Position numbers and translations under genes: made by a program. This document shows positions 17,871 through 29,129 of a stretch of 64,000 nucleotides of DNA, piece after piece. Where the stretch lies: positions 1 to 64,000 of the forward strand of contig NZ_FNAL01000009.1 of NCBI RefSeq assembly GCF_900101915.1. The letters run 5' to 3'. This DNA is from Psychrobacter pacificensis. Its GTDB lineage: Bacteria > Pseudomonadota > Gammaproteobacteria > Pseudomonadales > Moraxellaceae. How positions within the stretch are numbered: position 1 is the first letter of the stretch; each line of letters starts with the position of its first letter. A model generated the notes under the pieces. It was not told where the DNA came from. It saw nothing but the letters and a program-made list of their open reading frames with translations, and did not search any database.

Positions 17871-17895
17871 AGTCAGCTCACGCTGGCTTTTTTTT
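17871..17895 (+). terminator. Terminator of cysS
   Basis: AGTCAGC pairs with GCTGGCT (one wobble pair) around a 4-nt loop, followed by T8. It starts about 50 bases past the cysS stop. Confidence 0.8.
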
Positions 17896-17972
17896 GCAGA
17901 GTGCATTAGGTTAAAGCATACTGAATGCACTTTTTATATCCATTCCTTTTGTAGACCAGTGGCTTTGAAAAT

Positions 17973-19937
17973 ATGAATACTCTTAAAAATAGTAATGCTG
18001 ATGATCGTGGCATAGCAATGGATATTGACGGTGGTCACCGCCGCGATGTAGAGCGTAATAATATCCGCTGCAATGCACTGCAGGTAGTTTTAGGGTTTCT
18101 TATTATAGCCATCAGCGCTATCTATGTACCCGCTAGTGCGGCAAATGAGGAAGGCCGCTCACAAGTCGCTAGCAAACCTGACAATTTGGCTGAGTACGCT
18201 GTCCAACAAATAAATACAGTCAAAGACGAAAATATTAGCGTCTCTGGTATTACCGAAGAGATATTTGACCCCACTGAGCGTAGCGCGGTACAGCAAGCAG
18301 GGACGTTGCAAGGTGACGTGGGACTGACAGGGGAGTATAGCGAGAATTACTACTTACTCAACAAGCTCAATGTCGGGTTACCACCATTAGCTGAGCCACC
18401 AAATTTGGCGACGCCGCTTGCGACTTTGGGGTTTTTTCAATCTGCGGTGATGAAGCAGCAGTATGATTTGGCCGCTTATGCACTCAATATGAATCTGATT
18501 GATGAGAAAAACCAGCGTACCCGTTCGCTTGATTTGACCAAGCAGCTTGATTTTTTACTATCCGAAAAAGAGCTATACGTATTTGATGATATGCCCGATC
18601 GTCCTGATGGTCTGATTGAACCACCACTGGGTAACGACAGTAGTGTCATGGGTATCCCTAGACGCTCTATCCAGCTGGGTTATATCGAGTACCGAGAACG
18701 TCGTGTTCCTGTTTACTTGGAGCGGGTAAGGGTAGGTGATCAGGCGCCAGTTTGGATGTTCTCTGCGCAGACAGTGGGTAATATTGAAAATCTTTATAAA
18801 CAATATCATCCATCGGAGTTTGAGCGTTATCTACCTACTTGGTTAAAATTCCAGTTTTTTGGTATTGCCTTATGGGAGTTTTCAGCGCTCATCATGTTTT
18901 TCTTATTTACCATGGGCGTAGGTTGGATACTAAGTAAAAGCACGGAAAAACTCATCAGCCGTTATGTTGATAATGAAAAATACAACATCTCTGCTGGCAG
19001 TGCCAATGGCGTGGCAGATTTGGCCAATAAGCTAACCGTGCCTTTGACCTTTACCATCAGTTTTTCGCTCGTTTTTACCTTAGTTTCTGGTGGTTTTCCT
19101 TATCTAGATGCAGTGGCTTCATCAACCCGTCCGCTGATTTGGACGGGGTTGGTATTTAGTGCGATGTGGCTAGGCATTCGTACTATTAATTTTTTTGCCA
19201 ATCGTTACCAAGACATGCAGATTGAAAACCTAGGAGAAGAGCATTTTGATAAAGTGCGCCGTCGTCGCACTTATGTGTCGATATTCCGCCGCGTTTTCAT
19301 TTTTGTCATGATATTGGGTAGTATCTGGATAGGACTGAGTGAGTTTGCCAACATGGAAGGTCTTGGCAAAACCTTACTGACTTCAGCTGGTATTGCTGGC
19401 GTGGTTATTGGTATCGCCGCTCAGCCTATATTGGGTAACATCATTGCTGGGGTGCAGGTGGCAGTGACGCAGCCTGTACGGATTGGCGATAGCGTGATAA
19501 TGGATGGTAATTTCAGCACTGTGGAAGACTTGCGTTACACTTATGCGGTACTCAAAACATGGGATGAGCGTCGATTAATTGTGCCGATGCGCCAGTTGAT
19601 CACGGAAAGGGTAGAGAACTGGTCACATACAGAAGTGCATCAGACCTGTCCTGTGTTTTTATACATTGATTATGGTGCAGATATAAAGGCCATTCGCCAG
19701 CAGTTTATCTCAGTAACTAAAGATAATGAGCTTTGGGACAATGAAACTGAGCCCGAAATATTTGTTGTTGAAGTGACAGAAAACACCATTCAGCTGCGCG
19801 GTGCTGTTTCAGCAGTAGGTCCCATAGAAGCATGGACGCTTGCTTGCGAAGTGCGTGAGCAGATGCTTGGCTACTTGCATCAGCAGCAAAACAAGTATTT
19901 GCCGACAGAGCGTTTTACGTTAACAGAAAGTCTGTAA
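17973..19937 (+). CDS. MscS-family mechanosensitive channel with periplasmic N-terminal domain
   Basis: This 654-residue channel would release solutes when membrane tension rises. A hydrophobic signal-like segment (VVLGFLIIAISAIYVPASA, around residue 35-55) leads into a periplasmic domain of about 230 residues. Several membrane segments follow from about 295 on. The pore-lining helix and beta domain are recognisable: TSAGIAGVVIGIAAQPILGN (about 470-490), IAGVQVAVTQPVRIGDSVIM and VWSHTEV-like NWSHTEVH. The large N-terminal addition is reminiscent of larger MscS paralogues (YbdG/MscM-like) but not the same size. No strong ribosome binding site precedes the ATG, so the exact start is uncertain. 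Confidence 0.88.
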   Translation: MNTLKNSNADDRGIAMDIDGGHRRDVERNNIRCNALQVVLGFLIIAISAIYVPASAANEEGRSQVASKPDNLAEYAVQQINTVKDENISVSGITEEIFDPTERSAVQQAGTLQGDVGLTGEYSENYYLLNKLNVGLPPLAEPPNLATPLATLGFFQSAVMKQQYDLAAYALNMNLIDEKNQRTRSLDLTKQLDFLLSEKELYVFDDMPDRPDGLIEPPLGNDSSVMGIPRRSIQLGYIEYRERRVPVYLERVRVGDQAPVWMFSAQTVGNIENLYKQYHPSEFERYLPTWLKFQFFGIALWEFSALIMFFLFTMGVGWILSKSTEKLISRYVDNEKYNISAGSANGVADLANKLTVPLTFTISFSLVFTLVSGGFPYLDAVASSTRPLIWTGLVFSAMWLGIRTINFFANRYQDMQIENLGEEHFDKVRRRRTYVSIFRRVFIFVMILGSIWIGLSEFANMEGLGKTLLTSAGIAGVVIGIAAQPILGNIIAGVQVAVTQPVRIGDSVIMDGNFSTVEDLRYTYAVLKTWDERRLIVPMRQLITERVENWSHTEVHQTCPVFLYIDYGADIKAIRQQFISVTKDNELWDNETEPEIFVVEVTENTIQLRGAVSAVGPIEAWTLACEVREQMLGYLHQQQNKYLPTERFTLTESL

Positions 19938-20026
19938 CGTTCAAGGAGAGCTATTCGCTATAAAAAAGCGTCATTAAACATATAGTGTATGTTTATTATC
20001 GCTGAAGACGTATTTGTGTAAAATAA

Positions 20027-20070
20027 TCTGACAAATATAGTATGTCAGAGAGGTGCTTATTTGTTATAAT
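20027..20070 (+). promoter_or_regulatory. Candidate guaB promoter with overlapping inverted repeat
   Basis: A perfect TATAAT (20065-20070) has a weak -35 (ATGTCA, 20042-20047) 17 bp upstream. A perfect 7-bp inverted repeat TCTGACA...TGTCAGA (20027-20033 and 20043-20049, 9-nt spacer) overlaps the -35 position and could be an operator. It lies about 130 bp upstream of the guaB start codon. Confidence 0.4.
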
Positions 20071-20178
20071 GTGGCGTTATTTTTATAGGATAACTGAGTG
20101 GTTAGCCATGTGTCAGCACTGTGTATGCAGTTGCAATAATTGATATGCCTAACTCTGAGCTCCTACCCATCAAAATAA

Positions 20179-21669
<1,491 letters not shown>

Positions 21670-21740
21670 TCGGTATTTTATAGCTCTGCACTGTTTGAGA
21701 ACTGGCCCAGTTGCAGAGCTGTAGTGACGTTAAGATACAA

Positions 21741-21779
21741 ACAGCCAACAATGCTTTGTTATTGTTGGCTGTTTTTTTT
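21741..21779 (+). terminator. Terminator of guaB
   Basis: ACAGCCAACAAT pairs with ATTGTTGGCTGT around an 8-nt loop and is followed by T8. It is a strong intrinsic terminator about 70 bases past the stop. Confidence 0.92.
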
Positions 21780-21866
21780 GTAGAATATAAAAGCATATTA
21801 TTACAATAGAAGTATTGCCTGCGCATACGCTTGGCCTTTTATTTTTAGACTTGAGGAATATAAATA

Positions 21867-23234
21867 ATGAGTTACTTTGGCACTGATGGTATCCGTGGAA
21901 AATTTGGTGAATTGCCTATTACCCCTGACTTTATTTTAAAACTGGGTTATGCGACTGGACAGGTGCTCATAGAAGCCAACGAAAATTCTACGCGCAAACC
22001 AAGTGTGGTCATCGGCAAAGATACTCGTCTCTCAGGTTATGTCATTGAAGGTGCTCTGCAAGCAGGTTTTAACGGGGCTGGCGTCGATGTTTATATGCTT
22101 GGTCCATTACCGACGCCAGCGATTGCACATTTGACTCGCAGTTTTAATGCCGATGCGGGTGTGGTTATCTCAGCGTCACATAATCCTTATTATGATAACG
22201 GTATCAAGTTCTTCTCAGGTAGTGGCAAAAAAATCAGTGATGAGATGCAGATAGCAATTAATGACAGATTAACGGCAATCATGAGTGATGCTAATGGTAA
22301 CAATGCCACGATGCCTATCCTTGACCCTGCAAACCTAGGCAAAAACCGCCGAATTGACGATGCAAAAGGTCGATACATTGAATTTTGCAAAGGCAGCTTC
22401 CCATATCAGTATGATCTTAGCCATCTGACCGTCGTGGTTGATTGTGCCAATGGTGCAGGCTATAGCGTCGCACCTAGAGTCATGCGGGAGCTTGGTGCTA
22501 GTGTTATCGCTATCAATAACACTCCAGACGGCATCAATATCAATGCTGAATGTGGCTCTACTCATCCTGAAGGTCTGCAAAAAGCGGTGCTTGAGCATGA
22601 AGCAGATGTTGGTATCGCATTAGATGGTGACGGCGATCGCATTGTGATGGTTGATGAGACAGGTAAGCTGGTTGATGGTGACGGTATCTTATATGTGCTC
22701 GCGACCCAAGGACTCACCAAAGCGCAAGGCGTCGTTGGTACGCTTATGAGTAATATGGGATTAGAGTTGGCATTAAAGGCGGCTGACATTGATTTTACTC
22801 GTGCAAAAGTAGGCGACCGCTATGTCATGCAAGACTTGGAGGCCAATGGTTGGATACTGGGCGGTGAGCCATCTGGACATATTCTGTGCCTGGACAAAAG
22901 CCGTACAGGCGATGCGATCATAGCAGGGTTGCAAGTATTGGCTGTGATGCAAGCGCAAGGACGTGCACTGAGTGAGCTGGTCGAAGGGTTTGACGTACTA
23001 CCACAGAAGCTGGTCAATGTACGTCTGTCTCAGATGCAAGACCCATACAAGCATGAAGAACTGGTCGCCGCTTTTGACAAAGCACAGACGACTTTAGAAG
23101 GTCGTGGTCGTCTTCTTATTCGCCAATCAGGTACAGAGCCTGTGATTCGAGTCATGGTTGAGTCTGATGATGAGATAGAGTGTGATGTGATGGCAAATGA
23201 TTTGGCTGATCATATCAAGTCGGTATTAGGTTAA
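21867..23234 (+). CDS. glmM: Phosphoglucosamine mutase
   Basis: This enzyme converts glucosamine-6-phosphate to glucosamine-1-phosphate on the way to UDP-GlcNAc for peptidoglycan and LPS. The 455-residue protein opens with [13 protein letters not shown]. The active phosphoserine loop [16 protein letters not shown] puts the catalytic Ser at residue 104. The metal-binding loop is [12 protein letters not shown] (about 252-263), the sugar-binding block [10 protein letters not shown], and the phosphate-binding [14 protein letters not shown] near the end. GAGGAA upstream supports the start. Confidence 0.97.
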   Translation: MSYFGTDGIRGKFGELPITPDFILKLGYATGQVLIEANENSTRKPSVVIGKDTRLSGYVIEGALQAGFNGAGVDVYMLGPLPTPAIAHLTRSFNADAGVVISASHNPYYDNGIKFFSGSGKKISDEMQIAINDRLTAIMSDANGNNATMPILDPANLGKNRRIDDAKGRYIEFCKGSFPYQYDLSHLTVVVDCANGAGYSVAPRVMRELGASVIAINNTPDGININAECGSTHPEGLQKAVLEHEADVGIALDGDGDRIVMVDETGKLVDGDGILYVLATQGLTKAQGVVGTLMSNMGLELALKAADIDFTRAKVGDRYVMQDLEANGWILGGEPSGHILCLDKSRTGDAIIAGLQVLAVMQAQGRALSELVEGFDVLPQKLVNVRLSQMQDPYKHEELVAAFDKAQTTLEGRGRLLIRQSGTEPVIRVMVESDDEIECDVMANDLADHIKSVLG

Positions 23235-23246
23235 TAGTATTCAACG

Positions 23247-23288
23247 CTTAATATTCAAAGCTTAATATTCAAAGCTTAGCACTCAAGA
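23247..23288 (+). repeat. 14-bp tandem repeat between glmM and pdxH
   Basis: The unit CTTAATATTCAAAG occurs twice exactly (23247-23260 and 23261-23274) and once in degenerate form (23275-23288). It lies just after the glmM stop. It is probably a slippage product; no function is evident. Confidence 0.7.
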
Positions 23289-23330
23289 TTACAATGTTGA
23301 AATGTCATAATTTTATAATAAGGAATGATC

Positions 23331-23993
23331 ATGAGCATGGACTTTACCGACCAACGCCTTTCATATGAAAAAGGCGCGCTTGATCAACAGTCAGTACCAG
23401 CGTCACCATTTGAGCTATTTAAGGCTTGGATGGATGAGGCAATAGCGCAAAAAGTGCAAGAACCTTATGCTATGAGTTTGGCAACTTGCGGTGCAGACAA
23501 TAAGCCTAGCGTCCGTATCGTGTTACTGCGTGAAATTACGGATACAGGTATTATTTTTTATACCAATTATGACAGCGCGAAAGGACAGGACGTTGCAGCA
23601 AACCCCAATGCTGAAGCGCTGTTTTTTTGGCATGAGCTGGAGCGCCAAGTTCGTATTAGTGGTCGTATTGCTAAAATTGACGCTGAAAAATCTGCTGCCT
23701 ATTTTCAAAAACGTCCACATGATAGCCAAATAGGTGCTTGGGTCAGTCAACCGCAAAGTGGTGAAGTCACCAATCGTGAGGTGATGGAGCAAACGTTCGA
23801 GCAACTTCAGGCCAAATATCCAGAAAACACCACAGTGCCAACGCCAGCGTTTTGGGGTGGGTATGAAATTACGGTTGAAAAAATCGAGTTCTGGCAAGGT
23901 CGTGCCAACCGTATGCATGACCGCATCGTATATACGCAAGATGGTGATAGCCAAAGCGCTGAAAGCTGGACGACCAAGCGTCTACTACCATAG
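23331..23993 (+). CDS. pdxH: Pyridoxamine/pyridoxine 5'-phosphate oxidase
   Basis: This FMN enzyme oxidises pyridoxamine- or pyridoxine-phosphate to pyridoxal phosphate. Family blocks are MSLATCGADNKPSVRIVLLRE, FYTNYDSAKGQDVAANPNAEALFFWHELERQVRISG (FMN and substrate binding), SQIGAWVSQPQS, and the C-terminal EFWQGRANRMHDRIVY and WTTKRLLP. The length is about 220 residues, close to the E. coli enzyme. I chose the ATG at 23331: AGGA lies 6 bp upstream, whereas the earlier ATG at 23325 is too close to it. It may be cotranscribed with glmM. Confidence 0.96.
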   Translation: MSMDFTDQRLSYEKGALDQQSVPASPFELFKAWMDEAIAQKVQEPYAMSLATCGADNKPSVRIVLLREITDTGIIFYTNYDSAKGQDVAANPNAEALFFWHELERQVRISGRIAKIDAEKSAAYFQKRPHDSQIGAWVSQPQSGEVTNREVMEQTFEQLQAKYPENTTVPTPAFWGGYEITVEKIEFWQGRANRMHDRIVYTQDGDSQSAESWTTKRLLP

Positions 23994-24033
23994 TGTTTGG
24001 CTGATTTTGAAATCCTAGCTCATTTAAAAATAT

Positions 24034-24083
24034 AAAAAAGCCACTCTATATCCAGTCTCTCGGGTATTTAGAGTGGCTTTTTT
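24034..24083. terminator. Bidirectional terminator between pdxH and the EmrA-like gene
   Basis: AAAAAAGCCACTCTA pairs with TAGAGTGGCTTTTTT across a loop of about 20 nt. It has T tracts on either strand and sits between two convergent genes. Confidence 0.9.
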
Positions 24084-24099
24084 ATATCAGTTATTTGCT

Positions 24100-25416
24100 T
24101 TATTTGGCATTGGTATCGACATCCACAGAGACGGACATACCAGGACGCAAGCGTGCAAGCTCAGGTTGGTGCGGATCCAAGTCGATACGTACTGGGATGC
24201 GCTGCGCAATTTTTATATAGTTACCTGTCGCAGGATTGGCGGCACCTGCACTAAACTCACTGCCAGTGGCTGGTGAGATGTTGCTCACATGACCTGTGAA
24301 TTTGGCACCGCCAAGCGCATCCACATGAATAGTAGCTGGTTCGCCGATTGCCATACTGGCTATTTGGGTTTCCTTAAAGTTTGCGATAATCCAAATGCCT
24401 TTTGGTACGATATACATGAGCTGGGTGCCCGCGCTAACGTACTGACCTTCTTTGACACTGATTTGGCTCAGCTGACCGGACTCAGGTGCTGTGATGATCG
24501 TATTATCGAGATTAATTTGTGCTTGCTTCACACCTGCCTCAGCACTTTTGATATTTGCGTCCAGCGAGGGTTGGGTGCCACTGGTTTTGGCGAGGTTTTG
24601 TTGCGCGGCTTGTAAATTGGCTTCAGCCTGTTGCACGCTTGCCTGTGCTTGAGCCAGCTTTGCTTTGATATGAGCCACTTCTGCTTTTGATACCGCACCG
24701 ATAGCATCTAAGCCCTGATAGCGATTGACGTCTTCACGAGCGCTCTCGACATTGATTTTGGCGCTATATAAGTCTGCTTTGCGTGCTTCGATTTGTGCTT
24801 GGCTAGATTGCGTGTCTTGAACATTGGTAGAGCGACTGGTGACCGCCACTTCAGTATTGGCCTCAGCTTGTTCAAGTTGCTGTTGAAACGTTCGATCATC
24901 TATTTTTATCAGTAGATCGCCCGCTTTTACATCAGCAAAATCCTGCACCGCCACTTCGGTGACATAGCCGGAAACTTGCGGACTAATAATAGTGGTTTGA
25001 CCTTTGACAAAGGCGTTATTGGTTTGTTGCACCGTAGGCGTAAATGGTGGCAGTTTCCAAGCATATAAAATTAAGGCCGCACCAATGACAATCAGCGCAA
25101 TCAATAATCCCAAATTTAGATAGGATTTTTTCTTGGGAGACCAGCCAGCCGTATTTGATATCGGCTCTTTTGGCGGCATAGGCGTTTCATTATCATCGTC
25201 TTGATTTTCTATAGAGCCTTCTACAGAGTTATCCTCACGCACGCTATCAGGCGTATCAGTAGCTGCTTGTATCTCGGATGTATCCGTTTTCTTTTGCGTA
25301 GCGCTTGTAGCGGTCTCTACTGGAGCCGTAGCAGACTCTGTACGTGTGTCTGTTGCTGGAGCATCAGTTGACGTCTGAGAGGGCTGGTTAAGCTCATTTG
25401 GTTTTTCTTGGCTCAT
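24100..25416 (-). CDS. EmrA/HlyD-type membrane fusion protein of a multidrug efflux system
   Basis: This periplasmic adaptor links an inner-membrane transporter to an outer-membrane channel. The 438-residue protein has an acidic, T/S-rich cytoplasmic N-terminus of about 110 residues, unusually long for the family. One membrane helix follows (LGLLIALIVIGAALILYAW), then a biotinyl-lipoyl-like half (NNAFVKGQTTIISPQVSGYVTEV). An Ala/Gln-rich coiled-coil hairpin lies at about 190-300, and the second lipoyl half is APESGQLSQISVKEGQYV. AGGAG lies 7 bp upstream of the ATG. It follows the EmrB-like gene on the same strand with a gap of about 90 bp, the standard pairing (order B then A here). Confidence 0.93.
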   Translation of the reverse strand: MSQEKPNELNQPSQTSTDAPATDTRTESATAPVETATSATQKKTDTSEIQAATDTPDSVREDNSVEGSIENQDDDNETPMPPKEPISNTAGWSPKKKSYLNLGLLIALIVIGAALILYAWKLPPFTPTVQQTNNAFVKGQTTIISPQVSGYVTEVAVQDFADVKAGDLLIKIDDRTFQQQLEQAEANTEVAVTSRSTNVQDTQSSQAQIEARKADLYSAKINVESAREDVNRYQGLDAIGAVSKAEVAHIKAKLAQAQASVQQAEANLQAAQQNLAKTSGTQPSLDANIKSAEAGVKQAQINLDNTIITAPESGQLSQISVKEGQYVSAGTQLMYIVPKGIWIIANFKETQIASMAIGEPATIHVDALGGAKFTGHVSNISPATGSEFSAGAANPATGNYIKIAQRIPVRIDLDPHQPELARLRPGMSVSVDVDTNAK

Positions 25417-25505
25417 GACGTGCTCCTAAATATGAATAAGCAAATACTAAAGTGGTCTGACTGTAAATAAATCGGGTTAAAAAATTACCAGTGTAATAAG
25501 CTTGA

Positions 25506-27194
25506 CTATTTTGTTTCGCGCATCTTGGCAATGACGGCGAGCTCTTTGGCCAGTGGGTTGCGCTTGTGGTAGCGGTTGTAAAGATAATTGAGCAGCAAAA
25601 TAATCGTAACGGCAGTAGCAAGACAGGCCATCAGAAAAAACAAATCACTGTATGCTGCGACCGTTGCTTGGCGCTGAATGCCTTGCAGTACTTGGCTCAT
25701 TGCACCGATATTTGCTTGGGCCGCGTCAGTGGTCTGATTCGACAGCATGTTACGAGTGCCTACCACCTGGGCGCTAAATGCAGGATCGCCCAAATTTAAT
25801 GAGCTGACCATATCTGCATAATGCATTTGTGTACGAATGGTCGTAAATGCCTGAATGGCTGCCGCACCTGCCAGTCCGCCAACTGTTTGAGAGATGCCAA
25901 AAATCACTGAAAAACTAATAATATACGCAGGGCCACTGCCAATAGCCCGCAAAAACCCTTCAAAAACCAAAGGACCCATGAAATACACCGCGGCAAAGGC
26001 AATCAAAAACTGGCTGAGATAAAACGTATAGGGTGCTGAATTAATAGATACACCAACATCCATCCAAGACCCTAAGGCAATCAATGCCACGGCAAAAATA
26101 ACAGGTCGGCGCAAATCCATCGCATTGGTACTAAAAATACTAATAATCAAAGCCAGTGCACTGGCGGCTATAATAACAGCATAAAAAGTAACCAGCTGAT
26201 CGTTACCGTAGCCGAGGTTAGCGAGCAATCCTGCCGCTCCGACGTTTTGCTCAGATAGCAAAATCCGCATAACAGCGCCCGTCACCATGAATGCAATAAT
26301 ATTGCGGCTACGCATCCAGCGCACTTGTAGCATCGGATTTTTGCGATGCGTCTCAATCCATAACGCGATGCTAATCCCGACGATAGCAATCATCAGTGGA
26401 TAGACGAGCCAAGGTGTCGTCCACCATAAAATTCGACCTTGTACCAAAACGACAGCCAATGCAGCCAGACCACTAGCAAAAAAACCAAAGCTTATAAAAT
26501 CCAATTTCTCAAATACTTTTTCTGTATTCCCTGGTGGTAGCTCTAATATATTAATCAGCCCAAAACAAATCAGCGCCAGACCAAATTGAAATAAAAATAA
26601 ATTTTCAAGCTGACCGTCGATGGCGAGGTAGGGCGAGATGACACGTGATAATGGAATACCAAACTGTACCAGACCAAATCCCAATATCAGACCACTAGTA
26701 CGTTTGACGGTTGGCATACCCTGAAGACAATAAAACAAGCCCAATACGGTCATACCACTTGCCACCATACCACTAAGTCCCCTAGCGACAATCTCTAAAT
26801 AATAGGGCTCAATGCTAATATTAGGTGTGTCTAACAAGTGACTGCTGATCAGCCACTGTAGACTGGTGGCGGCTAACAAAAATGACAGGGTGATTTTGCT
26901 AAAAAGCGACATGCCAAATTGCTGACGAATTTTGTACAGCAGAACGGTGATACAGGCATTGGTCATATTATAACTGACCGATATCCAACCACCTTCAGCT
27001 GGCGTTAAGCCTAGCTGACCCTGAATTTGCGTCAGGTTGGCGACAAGTAGACCATTTTGGAAGCTGGCTGTGAGACCCACAAAAATCCCAATGAGCAAAT
27101 AAAACACTTTACGGCGTGCCGGATGGTCAGGATTGGCTGGAGAGCCTACCATTATTGGCTGTTCGTGGGGCTTAAACTGGTATTCGTTACTCAT
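25506..27194 (-). CDS. EmrB-type MFS multidrug transporter (DHA2, 14 TMS)
   Basis: This 562-residue transporter of the drug:H+ antiporter-2 family should extrude toxic compounds through the paired EmrA-like protein. It starts at the membrane after about 25 residues (VFYLLIGIFVGLTASFQNGLLVANL). It has evenly spaced hydrophobic helices to about residue 545, including GEGGWISVSYN-like PAEGGWISVSYNMTNA and SISFSVIFGISQTVGGLAGAA. A basic tail (RYHKRNPLAKE) ends it. The ATG lacks a strong ribosome binding site. The 372-bp region upstream holds no gene and probably the promoter of the pair. No regulator lies beside it. Confidence 0.92.
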   Translation of the reverse strand: MSNEYQFKPHEQPIMVGSPANPDHPARRKVFYLLIGIFVGLTASFQNGLLVANLTQIQGQLGLTPAEGGWISVSYNMTNACITVLLYKIRQQFGMSLFSKITLSFLLAATSLQWLISSHLLDTPNISIEPYYLEIVARGLSGMVASGMTVLGLFYCLQGMPTVKRTSGLILGFGLVQFGIPLSRVISPYLAIDGQLENLFLFQFGLALICFGLINILELPPGNTEKVFEKLDFISFGFFASGLAALAVVLVQGRILWWTTPWLVYPLMIAIVGISIALWIETHRKNPMLQVRWMRSRNIIAFMVTGAVMRILLSEQNVGAAGLLANLGYGNDQLVTFYAVIIAASALALIISIFSTNAMDLRRPVIFAVALIALGSWMDVGVSINSAPYTFYLSQFLIAFAAVYFMGPLVFEGFLRAIGSGPAYIISFSVIFGISQTVGGLAGAAAIQAFTTIRTQMHYADMVSSLNLGDPAFSAQVVGTRNMLSNQTTDAAQANIGAMSQVLQGIQRQATVAAYSDLFFLMACLATAVTIILLLNYLYNRYHKRNPLAKELAVIAKMRETK

Positions 27195-27499
27195 GGGCTT
27201 ACCACAATCTATATAAGGAAATAGAGTGAAATAGGACAGATGCCAGACGGGGAGTCAGGTCATTGCAGTTGGTGTTTATAGCGTGAAACGCCAGTCAACT
27301 CACTGATGGTATCTGAAAGATAACCCAAAAAATTCAGAAAGGATTTTATCATAACTTTTATCGTGCTTTTGTCATCGACACGTAATTGATGGATGGTGCT
27401 GAGCAATTTGTTTGGTTGCTCTACAGCTTAATGCTCTCATATGACGTTGATGACTATAATTCGATGGTTATTCATGCAATCATAAAATAAAGCACGCAT
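27195..27499. other. Promoter region of the efflux pair; no gene seen
   Basis: AT-rich and stop-dense in all frames. It should hold the minus-strand promoter for the EmrBA-like operon. I see no clear operator palindrome. Confidence 0.4.
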
Positions 27500-27525
27500 A
27501 AAAAACAGCTCTATACAGAGCTGTT
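27500..27525 (-). terminator. Terminator of the GST gene (end of the detoxification run)
   Basis: AAACAGCTC pairs with GAGCTGTTT around a 6-nt loop and is followed on the minus strand by T5. It lies about 45 bases past the GST stop. Confidence 0.85.
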
Positions 27526-27566
27526 TGTGTGTATCGAAAAAATGGTCTGTCAGTTAAGGCATCAGG

Positions 27567-28196
27567 TTAGACGGTTTCGTCATACTTTGCTTCTAGCTGC
27601 ATCGCACGCTGATAGCTATCGAGACTGGCAAGCGCTTCAGCATACTGCCTGATATTCGGGTAAGCGTCGAGTTTTTGACGCTTAGCGAGAATGATTAAGT
27701 CAAATGACAACATAAAGTCAGCACCACTTAGCTTATCACCCACAATGAACGACTTACCTTCAACCGAAGCATCCAGATATTCAAACAATCTGGTTTTTTC
27801 TGTATCGATATAGCCATTCAAAAACTCATTGTCATCAATGCCTGCTTTTTTGGTAAATAGCTCAAGCATTAATGGCAACATCAGCGAGCTTTCTGCAAAG
27901 TCAATCCACTGCAGATAATATCCATAATCTGAACTATCTGTAGCAGGGCGCAGACGCTCGGGCGCAAATCGTTCAATCAATAACTCTGTAATCGCACCGG
28001 ACTCAGCGTAAATCTGTCCATCCATCTCGATAACTGGAGATTTACCGAGTGGGTGAACTGCCTTCAGGGAATCTGGTGCCAAATGAGTCTTGGCATCGCG
28101 CTGATGACTGACCACTTCATAAGGCACGCCTAGCTCTTCTAAGAGCCAAAGCGTACGCAACGAACGTGACTGATTAAGGTGATGTAAGCGAATCAT
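27567..28196 (-). CDS. Glutathione S-transferase family protein
   Basis: This 209-residue protein has a thioredoxin-fold N-terminal domain with a Ser-rich active-site start (LHHLNQSRSLRTLWLLEELG, residues 4-23). VHPLGKSPVIEMDGQIYAESGAITELLIERF carries the cis-Pro and glutathione-binding ES motif. An all-helical C-terminal domain follows (SGADFMLSFDLI). It would conjugate glutathione to electrophiles or reduce peroxides in the cytoplasm. It follows the DJ-1-like gene by 4 bp; AAAGG in that gene's end serves as ribosome binding site, so the two are cotranslated. Its position fits the electrophile-detoxification run. Confidence 0.93.
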   Translation of the reverse strand: MIRLHHLNQSRSLRTLWLLEELGVPYEVVSHQRDAKTHLAPDSLKAVHPLGKSPVIEMDGQIYAESGAITELLIERFAPERLRPATDSSDYGYYLQWIDFAESSLMLPLMLELFTKKAGIDDNEFLNGYIDTEKTRLFEYLDASVEGKSFIVGDKLSGADFMLSFDLIILAKRQKLDAYPNIRQYAEALASLDSYQRAMQLEAKYDETV

Positions 28197-28200
28197 GATA

Positions 28201-28878
28201 TTAACCTTTGAGCTTGTTGATCAAACGCTTAGCCGCTTCTTCTGATGAGGCTGGGTTTTGACCTGTGATCAATAAACCATCTTCGACCACAAACTCTTCC
28301 CAATCAGCGGCTTTTTCATAGTTACCACCGTTAGCTTTTAATACGTCTTCTACTAGGAACGGTACTACGTCTGTTAGGCCGACAGCCTCTTCTTCTGAAT
28401 TGGTAAATCCGGTAACGGTTTTACCTTTGACTAAGTACTCACCATCGACTTTGACGTTCTTGAGCGCTCCAGGAGAGTGACAAACAAAGGCAACGGGTTT
28501 ATCTTGCTGTACAAAAGTCTCAATCAAACTAATCGAGTCTTTATCAACTGCTAAATCCCATAATGGACCATGACCACCTGGATAGAATACGCTGTCGAAA
28601 TCTTCAGCTTTCATATCCGCAAGTTTTTTGGTATTGGCAAGGTGCTTTTGCGCCTCGCTATCTTCTTTGAAGCGCTTAGTATCTTTGGTTTGAGCGTCTT
28701 CGGTATCGCTACTAGGATCAAGCGGCGGCTGACCACCAGCAGGCGAGGCGAGTGTGACATTGGCACCTGCATCGAGAAACGCATAGTAAGGAGCTGCAAA
28801 TTCTTCTAGCCAAAATCCTGTTTTCTTACCAGTATCGCCTAGATGATCGTGTGAGGTTAGTACCATTAAAATATTCAT
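28201..28878 (-). CDS. DJ-1/PfpI-superfamily protein (Hsp31-like glyoxalase/amidotransferase fold)
   Basis: This 225-residue protein shows the nucleophile elbow AFVCHSPGAL with Cys 133 and the adjacent His 134. A conserved Glu in GFWLEEFAAPYYAF (about residue 25) could complete the triad, as in Hsp31/YDR533C-type glutathione-independent glyoxalases. The glycine-rich SVFYPGGHGPLWDLA is also typical. Methylglyoxal detoxification to lactate or repair of glycated protein is inferred; chaperone or amidase roles are possible. AAGGAT upstream supports the start. Only 4 bp separate it from the GST gene downstream. Confidence 0.88.
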   Translation of the reverse strand: MNILMVLTSHDHLGDTGKKTGFWLEEFAAPYYAFLDAGANVTLASPAGGQPPLDPSSDTEDAQTKDTKRFKEDSEAQKHLANTKKLADMKAEDFDSVFYPGGHGPLWDLAVDKDSISLIETFVQQDKPVAFVCHSPGALKNVKVDGEYLVKGKTVTGFTNSEEEAVGLTDVVPFLVEDVLKANGGNYEKAADWEEFVVEDGLLITGQNPASSEEAAKRLINKLKG

Positions 28879-29129
28879 AACTATCCTTATTTATTGTTTA
28901 TATGTGAGTAAAGCAAATTATTAACAGCCACATTTTTATTGATAGGGGATTCATTCAAATGACAAGCCAGATGACCAAAACGTTATCAGTATAAGTGGTG
29001 ACCGCTAATATTATTCCAGCTTCAGACGTAACTTTCAGTAGTGATCTTAGCAAGTTGTGTCGTTAAGTTGTTATTAACAATAGTTATTGCCTATCGTCAA
29101 TTATTTAACAGTCAATTATTTAACATAAG

